Below are positions 7,143 to 15,532 of a stretch of 36,932 nt of DNA, in pieces. Below the pieces are notes generated by a model, which was not told where the DNA came from, searched no databases, and saw only the letters and a list, made by a program, of their open reading frames with translations. A program made the translations under genes and the position numbers. Positions within the stretch are counted from its first letter, which is position 1. Every line of letters begins with the position of its first letter. The DNA comes from Planctomycetaceae bacterium (GTDB lineage Bacteria; Planctomycetota; Planctomycetia; Pirellulales; Pirellulaceae). The stretch spans positions 1 through 36,932 of the forward strand of contig PAQH01000123.1 of NCBI GenBank assembly GCA_002709225.1, in the 5' to 3' direction.

Positions 7143-9644
7143 TCAATGATTGACCAGGAATTCACGGCTGTTCAACAAAGCCCAGAGAAGATCTTCCAGG
7201 CCCTCACGGGGATTCGGCGCGCGACTCAGGACTTGCTGGCATTCCACGAATTCGTCGCTGGTAGGTAAGCGGCTATAGCTAGCCAGATAGAGATGATCGA
7301 TTGCCTGCTTGGCGGGGATTGGCTTGTTCAGGTCGTTGTTTTCCACGAGTTGGGAGATCCGCCCTTGTTTATCAACGAGCTTGCGGCTGAGCAGTTCCCC
7401 GTTGGCAATGTGCAATATCTGTGCCAGGTTTGCTTCGGCGGTCCGTTCACATTCACAGGCAATAGCGCGTTGTGGACGGCCCAGCGTGTCGAGGAAGTAG
7501 GACTCGAAGTTTGGGTCGGGAAGCTCGATTGCCCGGGTTCCCAACGGCACCCCGTTGAATCGCTCGTGTGTTCCACAGGCAGCGTCGATGGCGTCCAGCA
7601 GCACCTCGGCAGGCAGGCGTTTGATATTGTAATGGGGGTAAAAGCGGCGATCGTAGGCGTTGTCCGGAACGGTAGTCGAGCTGAGTTGATAGACGCGCGA
7701 GATCATGATCGTGCGCATCAGCCTGCGAACATCAAACTTGATTTCGATCAAATGCTCGCCAAGTGCATCAAGTAGTTCGGGATTGGAAGCCGGATTGGTA
7801 GCACGCAAATCATCCACTGGCTCGACAAGTCCGGAACCCATGTAATACGACCAGATGCGATTGACGATGTTGCGGGCAAACAGGCGGTTCTCCGGAGAGG
7901 TAAGCCAATCTGCCAGCGGACGGCGTAAGTCACGGACCCCTTCGACTTCGATTGGGTCACCCAACAGAGGTGTGGGAACCATCGTCATTCCCAAACGGGG
8001 ATGCGTGATCGATCCAGAACTGTTGAGCCGAACGATCGCATTGCCCCCAAGCACATCAAACTTGCTGTTGTTCTTGGTTCCGACGCGGGTGAAGAAAGCA
8101 GCCAGGCCATAATAGTCGGACTGGCTGTACGATTCATACGGATGATGGTGACAGCGGGCACATTGGATACGGACACCGAGAAAGACTTGCGCCGTGGCCT
8201 CGGCAAGCTCGGTTGGTTTGCGGGCAATCCGATAAAAATTGGCCGGGCCGTTTTCCAGCGTCGATCCCTCAGCCGTAATGAGCTCCCGGACAAACTGGTC
8301 AACAGGCATGTTTTCCCGCAGCGCGCGTCGGGTCCAGTTGAACAGACTCCACATGCCGGCGACGCCCGTTTGTTTGCGATTGTTTCGCAACAAATCACCC
8401 CACTTCAGCGCCCAATAGCCACTCCAAGGTTCGACATACAGATCGCGATTCGGGTCCCCCGTGAGTCCGAGAAGTTCGTCGACCAGGTCATCACGTTTGC
8501 GTGGATTATCGGACTGCAGGAACGCCCCGACTCTCTTCGGCTTGGGGAGCGTGCCAATGGCATCGAGAAAAGCACGGCGAATAAACACCGCATCGGAACA
8601 GAGCGTTGTTGGCTGGATTCCCAGCCGTTTCCAACGGGCTTTCACATGTTCGTCGATAAAGGTCCGAGGCTGAAAGCCGGCGAGATCAACCTGCTCTTGG
8701 AAGGGGGACAACACATGGGAAACCTTGGCCTGTCCCGCATAGCGCACCATTACAGCGATCTGACCCTGGCCGACGCAAGTCAGCGTACCCGCTTCGGTCA
8801 CCGTGGCAATCGCTTCACTGAGAGTGTCGTATTTGGCTGTCCGGGTTACATCACGAGTACTGTGATCGCTGTAATGGGCGACGACACGTAGCTGCTGCTG
8901 CTGGCCAACGCGATAGACGCCTTCGGCTGGCGATACGATCAAATCGACCACTTCGGCTTCGTCGGTTTGCGGCGCGGGCGCGCCGGCAGCCAACCAGGCA
9001 GTGAGGACCTGATGATCGTAGGAGTTTCGTTGGAATCGTTTACCCCCCTGGTGGCCGAATTCCATAAGTGCTTTGCGGAGCAGCAAGCTATCGGCCGGTC
9101 TAAGCAGGGAAATCCGTCTTCCCGGATGCTCGCGGACCAGTGATCGGTAGTCTTGTTCCGGGGCGAATCCGAGCAGGGAAAGTCTGAATCCACCTTTGCC
9201 AAATTGTGCACCGTGGCAAGCGCCTTGATTGCAGCCCGCCCGGCTGAGAATCGGAATCACATCCTGTTGGAAGCTCACTTGGGCCCGTGGCAAGATGTGA
9301 GTGATCGTGATCGGAATCTCCACGGTCATGGTTCCCAGGCAAATCCCGATCTTTCCCGTCCCCGAAGTCAGCGGGACAATGGCCCCGGTTGTCGAGACCG
9401 ACGCTAAACTGACCGGTGCAACCTGGTAATCGACGTCACGGGTGAGATCGACGCGCTGGCCGTTGGCGCGCGTGCCCGTTACCTGCAACTGCAAGCGGGC
9501 CAGATTTCCGACCAGATTTGCCTGTGTTGGCTCAACCTGCAGAGAGACAGCGGGATCGTTCGCTCGGGCAGCATTTGCGGTTGTCAGGGTCAGCCAAATG
9601 ACGCTGAGCAGGCAGCGGGTTCGGAACGCAGTTGTCCGAGCCAT
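7143..9644 (-). CDS. Secreted DUF1549/DUF1553 protein with Ig-like (Big2) domains and haem-type motifs
   Basis: This encodes 833 residues. A Sec signal (1-28) is followed by a Big2-type Ig-like domain (about 32-115), a planctomycetal cytochrome segment with the variant motif C138-NQGA-C143-H144 (a CxxxxCH arrangement), a second Big2-type domain (about 232-312), DUF1549 (about 330-525, including QCARCHHHPYESYSQ) and DUF1553 (about 575-830, including AIACECERTAEANLAQ). Domain order and length are typical of the family. An AGGAG at 9650-9654 sits five bases from the ATG, supporting the start at 9644. The gene is divergent from a DUF1501 gene, its usual operon partner, across a 315-base spacer. 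A role in envelope redox or polymer degradation is inferred. Confidence 0.93.
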   Translation of the reverse strand: MARTTAFRTRCLLSVIWLTLTTANAARANDPAVSLQVEPTQANLVGNLARLQLQVTGTRANGQRVDLTRDVDYQVAPVSLASVSTTGAIVPLTSGTGKIGICLGTMTVEIPITITHILPRAQVSFQQDVIPILSRAGCNQGACHGAQFGKGGFRLSLLGFAPEQDYRSLVREHPGRRISLLRPADSLLLRKALMEFGHQGGKRFQRNSYDHQVLTAWLAAGAPAPQTDEAEVVDLIVSPAEGVYRVGQQQQLRVVAHYSDHSTRDVTRTAKYDTLSEAIATVTEAGTLTCVGQGQIAVMVRYAGQAKVSHVLSPFQEQVDLAGFQPRTFIDEHVKARWKRLGIQPTTLCSDAVFIRRAFLDAIGTLPKPKRVGAFLQSDNPRKRDDLVDELLGLTGDPNRDLYVEPWSGYWALKWGDLLRNNRKQTGVAGMWSLFNWTRRALRENMPVDQFVRELITAEGSTLENGPANFYRIARKPTELAEATAQVFLGVRIQCARCHHHPYESYSQSDYYGLAAFFTRVGTKNNSKFDVLGGNAIVRLNSSGSITHPRLGMTMVPTPLLGDPIEVEGVRDLRRPLADWLTSPENRLFARNIVNRIWSYYMGSGLVEPVDDLRATNPASNPELLDALGEHLIEIKFDVRRLMRTIMISRVYQLSSTTVPDNAYDRRFYPHYNIKRLPAEVLLDAIDAACGTHERFNGVPLGTRAIELPDPNFESYFLDTLGRPQRAIACECERTAEANLAQILHIANGELLSRKLVDKQGRISQLVENNDLNKPIPAKQAIDHLYLASYSRLPTSDEFVECQQVLSRAPNPREGLEDLLWALLNSREFLVNH

Positions 9645-9675
9645 AAAATCTCCTGTCCCGAATCGAAATCAACAC

Positions 9676-9706
9676 GCTGTAACCACAAAGCTGTAACCAC
9701 AAAGCT
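9676..9706. repeat. Two-copy 14-bp tandem repeat
   Basis: The unit GCTGTAACCACAAA occurs at 9676-9689 and again at 9690-9703, followed by a further GCT. It lies 32 bases upstream of the DUF1549/1553 start codon, within its likely leader or promoter. It may be a paired regulator site or a recent slippage duplication. Confidence 0.8.
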
Positions 9707-9749
9707 CGCTGTGCGATGTGGTTTCGCTGGCCACACAAAAAGCACATTT

Positions 9750-9768
9750 ACTGGCGACAATGGCCAGT
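9750..9768. promoter_or_regulatory. Short inverted repeat (ACTGGC / GCCAGT)
   Basis: A six-base-pair inverted repeat, 9750-9755 with 9763-9768, is separated by seven bases in the middle of the divergent spacer. It may be an operator half-site pair or a weak hairpin. Short inverted repeats of this size also arise by chance. Confidence 0.4.
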
Positions 9769-9779
9769 CAAGACTGCTA

Positions 9780-9791
9780 AGATAGCTATCT
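9780..9791. promoter_or_regulatory. Perfect 12-bp palindrome AGATAGCTATCT
   Basis: The 12 bases are identical to their reverse complement and sit between the two divergent start codons, 12 bases from the preceding inverted repeat. Position and symmetry suit a dimeric regulator site. No specific regulator is suggested. Confidence 0.45.
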
Positions 9792-9959
9792 AGCTTACCG
9801 GCTCGATCCCAGGTCTTCAACAAAATCCAGCCGTCGGTAGTCCAACTCGGGTTTGCTGGAAAACGGAATTCGGTCAAGCTTGATTTTCAAAGAACCTATC
9901 AGCTGCCAGAGTGGCACTGAGTCCTTAGTCATGGAAACTGATGCGAGAGGTGAACCGTC

Positions 9960-11288
9960 GTGCTGAATCTCTTTCCCCAGCGCACACGTGACTGTGAATC
10001 CTCCCGGCGCAACTTTCTGCTGCAAGTTGGTTCGTTGGGTGGACTCGGGCTATCGTTGGATACCCTGTTGCGCGCCGAGGCCCGCGCCGCTGCAGACCAC
10101 CGCTCAACCGCCAGTAACGTCAACTGCATCTTGATCTGGACACGGGGTGGGACTAGCCATCACGACAGTACCGACCCCAAACCCGCCGCAAAATCCGAAG
10201 TGCGCGGCGAATTTGATGTAATTGATACAGCTTTGCCGGGCATCCAATTTACCGACAAGATGCCCTACTTTGCGAAGCACCTGAACGAGTTTGCGGTAAT
10301 GCGGAATCTCAACCCGCAAAATGCCGGGCACGGTATCGCCGATGCCATCATGATGTCGGGCAAAAAATTAAATCCCTCGCTGACGTACCCCTGTTTCGGG
10401 TCCGTCCTGGCCAAAGAAAAAGGCGCCCGCACTGAATTGCCGCCTTTCATTCAACTTGGCACCCAAGTGGATCGCGAATTCGGTGGTGGCACCGCCGGCT
10501 ACCTGGGAGTGGGTTACAACCCATTCGAAATCCCCGGCGACCCGAACAAGCAGGATTTTACGGTCCGCGACGTAACGCTGCCGGGAGGCACAAGTCTGGC
10601 GCGACTCGGTCGACGCCGTCAGGCTTTGGCAGCCCTTGACCGGCTGCAACGAGATGTCGAAAAGCAGCCCAGTACACTCACGGCAATTGACGGCTACTAC
10701 GAAAATGCGTTCAGCATGATCACGTCGCCGGCGACACAACGGGCCTTTGATTTGCAGGCGGAAACCGCGCAAACACGCGACGCATATGGTCGGACGAGCC
10801 TCGGGCAAAGCTGTTTGCTAGCCCGGCGACTTATCGAATCCGGTGCCCGTTTTGTGACGGTTTCCAGCCCGAGTTGGGATACGCACGTCAACAATTTTTC
10901 GAAATTGAAGCATTTGCTCCCACCACTGGATCAGGCGTTTCCCGCCCTGATTCTGGATTTGAAGACCCGTGGGCTACTGGAGTCGACGCTCGTCGTCTGG
11001 ATGACCGATTTTGGCCGAACACCACTGATCAACTCAGCGGCAGGGCGTGATCATTGGCCCTCAGCCGGGCCGATTTGCTTCGCCGGCGCGGGTACCCCGA
11101 CGGGAACGGTGATCGGAAAAACCGATGCCATTGGAGCGCAGCCGGTAGGCCAAGAATATTATTCCAACGACGTGGCGGCCACCATCTACAGCAAATTGGG
11201 GATTCCGCTCGATACGTTACACGTCACCCCAGATGGGCGGCCCATGCAAGTCTGTGACGGTCGCGTCATCCCGCCACTCATGGGGTAG
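9960..11288 (+). CDS. DUF1501 Tat-exported protein
   Basis: This encodes 442 residues from a GTG start. A twin-arginine signal (SSRRNFLLQVGSLGG, residues 14-28) predicts Tat export. DUF1501 landmarks are ILIWTRGGTSHHDSTDPKP, NLNPQNAGHGIADAIMMSG, ESGARFVTVSSPSWDTH and, near the C-terminus, VVWMTDFGRTPLINSAAGRDHW with its conserved Asp, Arg and His. The fold is alkaline-phosphatase/sulfatase-like. The aspartates and histidines could bind metal, but the substrate is unknown. The PPC-domain gene begins 59 bases downstream, giving a two-gene operon. Its usual DUF1549/1553 partner is present but divergently transcribed. Confidence 0.93.
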   Translation: MLNLFPQRTRDCESSRRNFLLQVGSLGGLGLSLDTLLRAEARAAADHRSTASNVNCILIWTRGGTSHHDSTDPKPAAKSEVRGEFDVIDTALPGIQFTDKMPYFAKHLNEFAVMRNLNPQNAGHGIADAIMMSGKKLNPSLTYPCFGSVLAKEKGARTELPPFIQLGTQVDREFGGGTAGYLGVGYNPFEIPGDPNKQDFTVRDVTLPGGTSLARLGRRRQALAALDRLQRDVEKQPSTLTAIDGYYENAFSMITSPATQRAFDLQAETAQTRDAYGRTSLGQSCLLARRLIESGARFVTVSSPSWDTHVNNFSKLKHLLPPLDQAFPALILDLKTRGLLESTLVVWMTDFGRTPLINSAAGRDHWPSAGPICFAGAGTPTGTVIGKTDAIGAQPVGQEYYSNDVAATIYSKLGIPLDTLHVTPDGRPMQVCDGRVIPPLMG

Positions 11289-11347
11289 CGCGTAGGTTGA
11301 TGTCACGGATCTTGAGCCTTTAACACCTTTCGGTTGTTACATCCATC

Positions 11348-13486
11348 ATGAAACTCCAGCATGCTCCCATCACGATCGTCGCCCTGTGCATCCTGGTGAC
11401 AACGCTCCCAGCAGAATCGACGATCGGCTTTAGGCAACTCTGTTCGACGACACCCGTGGCTGTCCAGCGTGGTCAGAAAGCGACGATCCACGTCCGCTCG
11501 AACTACACACTGGATGGATCGTACAAAGTATTGTTCGATCAACCCGGCATCACAATGAAGTTTCTGGAAACAAAGCCGATTGCGGCACCTCATCAAGGAC
11601 GAGGGACGCCTGGTACACCGTTTCGTTTCGAAGTTGACGTTCCAGCCGAACAAGCATTGGGCGTTTACGAGTTCCGGATTGCGACGAAAACGGCGGTCTC
11701 CAGCGTCTCCCATCTGCTGGTTACCGACTATCCGGTTGTGAATGAATCGACAGCGGAAAATGGTTCCACAGCAACAGCCCAGAAAGTCGCGTTTCCGGTC
11801 GCTATCTGTGGCATGTGCGGAAATCCCGAGGACGTTGATTACTACCAATTCACTGGGAAGGCTGGGCAAGTTGTTACGATCAACATTTATGCACAGCGCG
11901 TAACCAAGGCGGTGCATAGCATGCAATCCGGCGGCAGCGGTGCAAGTGTGATGTACCTGATGGACTCGATCCTGACGTTGCGGCGATCCAACGGGCAGAT
12001 CCTGGCCGACAATGACAACTTCGTCGGCGGCGATTCTTTTCTGACCTGCAAACTTCCCGCAGATGGAAACTATTTTCTGGAAGTCCGTGACACCCGTTTC
12101 ATCGGCAACCCCAAGTACGTCTACTGCGTGGAGATTGCCAATCGGCCGTTCGCACACGCGGTCTTTCCCATGGCTATTCAACAAGGAAAGACAACTGCGG
12201 CAGCGATCGTCGGACACAATCTGAGTGGGCTTGAAGAAACCACGCTCCGGGCGGCGGCTGACGAATCCCCCGGGTGGAAGCGTATCTCGATCACAACGCC
12301 ACTCGGCCAGACCAATACGGTACCGGTGCTGGTCAGTGCGCATCCCCAGCTGGTCGCAACTGGGAATCACTCACTGGCCGCGGCGATGAACGTCTCGTTG
12401 CCAGTGGGTGTCAATGGACGGCTCGCCAAGCCGGATGAAGTCCACTATTACTCGTTCGAGGCGAAGAAGAACCGCTACTACCTGCTGGAAATCGAGTCCG
12501 ACCGTCGCGACTTGCCACTGGATAGCGTAATTCACGTCTTCGATTCGACCGGCAAACAAGTCAACCGGGGGGACGACGGTTACTACACCAAGGACGCCAC
12601 GCTGCACTTCAAAGCGCCGTCGGACGGCAAGTTCTTCGTGTCGGTCAGTGATCTCCACAATCGGGGAGGTGCCCGGTATATCTACCATTTGCGCATCGAA
12701 CCCAGTGGACCCGACTTTGAGATCCACGGCAAATACTACTATGCGCAACTCGCGCCCGGCACGCGGATGATCTGGTTTGCCAGACTCAGTCGCCAAAACG
12801 GCTTCGCGGGGCCGGTCGAAATGCAGGTGGAGGGACTTCCGCCGGGGGTCAGCTTCACTCCCGTAACCATCCCGGCTGGGCTCAATCAGTGTGCCGTGAT
12901 TCTGTCGGCCAAGTCCGACGCCCAGATTGATGCCCGCCTGGTTCAGCTCTCTGGCAAGGCGACCATCCCCGACGCCGACGGGAAACCGCGCGAAGTAATT
13001 CGAGCGGCCCGTGTCACCTGCGAGCTACAGGCATCGGGAGGCTCCCAGGCAAGGTGGCCAATCAACACGCAGCTTGTTGGCGTTACCAATCCGCTCGACC
13101 TGTTCGAGTTCGAAGCCACACCACGTGAAATTACACTTCGACCAGGCGAAAAGGTCGAAATCAAGGTCCGCGTCAAGCGCAGCCCAGAGTTCACCGGGCC
13201 GATCCAGCTGGCCATGCCATTCTTGTATGGAAACTCGATCGTGGAAGATCAATTGCCACCCGGTGTCAGCATGTCAGCGGCAAGCAAGGCGCGACTGACG
13301 GAAAAAATGGTGGAAGGCACCATCATTCTGGAAGCGGCCACGGGAGACAATGCCCCCAAACCGATCACGCGATTCCCGATCGCCGTCATGGGCCGGATCT
13401 CAATGTCGTTTTCGATCAGTACGAATTACGCATCGAACCCGATCTACTTGACAATCGCAGATGCGCCGGCCAACACAGAGCAGTGA
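11348..13486 (+). CDS. Secreted protein with two PPC (pre-peptidase C-terminal) domains
   Basis: This encodes 712 residues with a Sec signal (about 1-24, PITIVALCILVTTLPAES). An N-terminal Ig-like section (about 30-125) is followed by a first PPC domain (about 145-265, DVDYYQFTGKAGQVVTI and LPADGNYFLEVRDTRF) and a second (about 365-465, PDEVHYYSFEAKKNRYYLLE and APSDGKFFVSVSDLHN). The remainder is beta-rich with repeated PPGVS motifs. PPC domains are calcium-binding-type beta-sandwiches that usually accompany secreted enzymes. No catalytic domain is visible here, so an adhesive or accessory role is likely. The gene follows DUF1501 in the same direction, an arrangement often seen in Planctomycetota. 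A long open frame on the opposite strand (11303-12370) is a shadow. Confidence 0.9.
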   Translation: MKLQHAPITIVALCILVTTLPAESTIGFRQLCSTTPVAVQRGQKATIHVRSNYTLDGSYKVLFDQPGITMKFLETKPIAAPHQGRGTPGTPFRFEVDVPAEQALGVYEFRIATKTAVSSVSHLLVTDYPVVNESTAENGSTATAQKVAFPVAICGMCGNPEDVDYYQFTGKAGQVVTINIYAQRVTKAVHSMQSGGSGASVMYLMDSILTLRRSNGQILADNDNFVGGDSFLTCKLPADGNYFLEVRDTRFIGNPKYVYCVEIANRPFAHAVFPMAIQQGKTTAAAIVGHNLSGLEETTLRAAADESPGWKRISITTPLGQTNTVPVLVSAHPQLVATGNHSLAAAMNVSLPVGVNGRLAKPDEVHYYSFEAKKNRYYLLEIESDRRDLPLDSVIHVFDSTGKQVNRGDDGYYTKDATLHFKAPSDGKFFVSVSDLHNRGGARYIYHLRIEPSGPDFEIHGKYYYAQLAPGTRMIWFARLSRQNGFAGPVEMQVEGLPPGVSFTPVTIPAGLNQCAVILSAKSDAQIDARLVQLSGKATIPDADGKPREVIRAARVTCELQASGGSQARWPINTQLVGVTNPLDLFEFEATPREITLRPGEKVEIKVRVKRSPEFTGPIQLAMPFLYGNSIVEDQLPPGVSMSAASKARLTEKMVEGTIILEAATGDNAPKPITRFPIAVMGRISMSFSISTNYASNPIYLTIADAPANTEQ

Positions 13487-13581
13487 ACGCGGGCAGGAAC
13501 GCCGCGCGGCCGATCGGATTCGACGAGAGGTTGGTCGCCCGCCCCTCTTCATGGCGCCTGTGGTACAATCGCGTCGGTCTT

Positions 13582-15153
13582 CTACGGCGCTGCTTTGGGT
13601 GACGTAAACTGCAGCGCATAAAGATCCGCTTCTCGCAACACACACCGCAGACGCACCGGTTGGCCGGTCAGCGGACCAACGTCGGTCCCTTGCGTCCAGC
13701 GTACAACGTAGTCGGTCGCATCGCCAAAAATCTCGCTGCAGTCGGCCAGTGCGTAACCCTCAATCGGTTGACCTGTTGCGTGTTGTAACTCAACGTGAAT
13801 CGAGCCGGCGGCCGAAGTGGAGAAATTGAGACTCAGCTGCTGGCCAGAAAAAAGAAACGGTTTGGTCACGAATTCGCCGCCCGCGCGGGATGCAAACACC
13901 GAGGCAAAACCGTCCAATCGCAGCGTGTAGCGACGCAATCGTGAGAATTTACCTGTAAAGTAGCTCTCCGATGCATACAACGACAGCTCGCGTGGCGAAT
14001 CGTCTTCCGTCGAGTCGGTCTCCACGACATGCCAGGCAATATAATTGTCTCCGTAGGCCCAATTGTGCCTGGTACGCAAACCGGGCCGCAGAAACGCCTC
14101 ATCCCAGCGGCGAAATGACAGACCGTCACGACTCGTCATCAACAAACCATCGGTGACGGCCGAGCCATAGCGGGGGTGCGTCTTGGCGCGCTGTTTTCTC
14201 AGCTCGAGTGAAGGCAACCGACGGGTAGCATCGATCCATCCTCGATCCACGTACCGTGCGGGAAATCCAATCAACAGGTGGGGCGCGCGGTGGTAGGGCT
14301 TGATCTGATTCGTATAGAGTTGTTCGGCAGGCGCGCCGGGATAGCTGAGGAACTGACGCTGCGTCCAATGCACAAAGTCGTCTGACGTGGCCATCTTGAT
14401 GTCGCGCCGCCCATTATCAAAATCACGAACATACGCGCGGTATTTGCCAATGGTGGGATCCCAGAAGGCCAGATTCTGAGTATCGAACGGATGGCCGGTG
14501 ATCACTGGCTGGGAGTCGTTATACGTCGTCCAATGAATACCGTCTGGCGACTTGAATGCGTACAGTCCAGGCGGGTTCTGTCCCAGCCCGACCGCCTTGT
14601 ATTCGGCCCCTGGCTCGGCAGCCGGATTGGTATCTTTAAAGACTGAAAAATCGTGGCATTGGCGACCGTTGATCACCCCCATCACAATGTTGTTCGCCTT
14701 GGACCCGTTAAATGCAACCAGTCCGAGTGCCGGTTTCTCCCAGTGGATGCCATCCTTACTTTCGCAATAACCGATAAACAGAGGATGGTCTTGCCCCCCA
14801 TCGCTGGGAATGTGCCAGGCATGATAGTACATCCGGTAGCGCCCGGTCTTCTTGTAGTCGCGATCATAGAAGACCGTGTGGTAACCACCCCCGTTCCCTT
14901 CCCAGGGCGCATCATGCACCACCACAACTTCCCGTCGAACAGGATGATGCAGGCGTAGCGTCGCCGCGCCGCGGAGGGAATCAATCAGGTAATCATCGAT
15001 CAACAGTTCCCGCCGCGAGCCAAGCTCCAATGCCTTGGCGGCCTCGCCCGACTGTGCCCAACAGGGCCAGCCCGCGGCGCTGATCAAGATCGCCAATCCG
15101 AAGAAGGTTGCGCGGTACATTGATGTGCCGTAGATCGATGCGCGGTGAATCAT
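13582..15153 (-). CDS. Secreted glycosidase-like five-bladed beta-propeller protein
   Basis: The frame opens at 15291. I choose the ATG at 15153 because an AAAGGGA purine run lies just upstream and the product then starts with a proper signal (MYRATFFGLAILISAAGWP, from residue 12). The product is 523 residues. After the leader comes RRELLIDDYLIDSLRGA, a motif common to planctomycetal GH32/GH43-like propeller proteins, then repeated blade signatures: YRMYYHAWH, CESKDGIHWEKPALGL, FKSPDGIHWTTYND, AFWDPTIGKYRAYVRDF and MTSRDGLSFRRWDEAF. The C-terminal part is a beta-sandwich (LSLNFSTSAAGSIHVELQ). Hydrolysis or phosphorolysis of a glycan is the family expectation; the catalytic carboxylates cannot be assigned with certainty. 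It converges with the PPC gene. Confidence 0.85.
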   Translation of the reverse strand: MIHRASIYGTSMYRATFFGLAILISAAGWPCWAQSGEAAKALELGSRRELLIDDYLIDSLRGAATLRLHHPVRREVVVVHDAPWEGNGGGYHTVFYDRDYKKTGRYRMYYHAWHIPSDGGQDHPLFIGYCESKDGIHWEKPALGLVAFNGSKANNIVMGVINGRQCHDFSVFKDTNPAAEPGAEYKAVGLGQNPPGLYAFKSPDGIHWTTYNDSQPVITGHPFDTQNLAFWDPTIGKYRAYVRDFDNGRRDIKMATSDDFVHWTQRQFLSYPGAPAEQLYTNQIKPYHRAPHLLIGFPARYVDRGWIDATRRLPSLELRKQRAKTHPRYGSAVTDGLLMTSRDGLSFRRWDEAFLRPGLRTRHNWAYGDNYIAWHVVETDSTEDDSPRELSLYASESYFTGKFSRLRRYTLRLDGFASVFASRAGGEFVTKPFLFSGQQLSLNFSTSAAGSIHVELQHATGQPIEGYALADCSEIFGDATDYVVRWTQGTDVGPLTGQPVRLRCVLREADLYALQFTSPKAAP

Positions 15154-15532
15154 TGTTCCCTTGCTGCTTTGCTGGTGAATCTGATAAGGAGGCCGTCCTA
15201 GGCCACTCAGGGAAACCGTCATCATAACAGATGCCCTGGTTCGGTTGCGTTCAGAGACGAGCCGAGAGCAGTCTGCAGCCCATCCAAGCACAAAGAGGAG
15301 AACTTTCGATCAACTATCGACCGTGATCTACGGCCCTTTCGCCGGGTACATTATCCCGAGCGCATCAAATCCAGTGCGCATCATTCGACAGAAACCCCGG
15401 CCAAGACAGGACGCGCAAACGCTGCCCTGGGAATAACACCGGTCTTGATTGAAACAGGTCTCGTGAGGAGGATAACGTCGCCGCCGAGTCCGAATGATCA
15501 CGCTACGGGAAAAGCCCGCTACGGAGAACAAG
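15154..15532. promoter_or_regulatory. Divergent spacer between the propeller gene and the cytochrome gene
   Basis: These roughly 380 bases separate two divergent start codons. In-frame extensions exist on both sides (to 15291 on the minus strand, back to 15494 on the plus strand), but neither has a better ribosome-binding site than the chosen starts. I see no gene, strong hairpin or repeat. Confidence 0.5.

Larger units (their letters stand above)
9645..9959. promoter_or_regulatory. Divergent promoter region between DUF1549/1553 and DUF1501 genes
   Basis: These 315 bases hold no credible gene and must drive both flanking genes. They contain a 14-bp tandem duplication, a six-base-pair hairpin and a perfect 12-bp palindrome, listed separately. 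The ribosome-binding site of the minus gene is at its left edge. I could not place convincing -10 and -35 boxes. Confidence 0.6.

Noticed and set aside
11303..12370. 355-codon open frame on the minus strand
   Set aside because: It lies opposite the PPC-domain gene, has an Arg/Cys/His-rich composition with no family features, and is a typical antisense shadow in GC-rich DNA.
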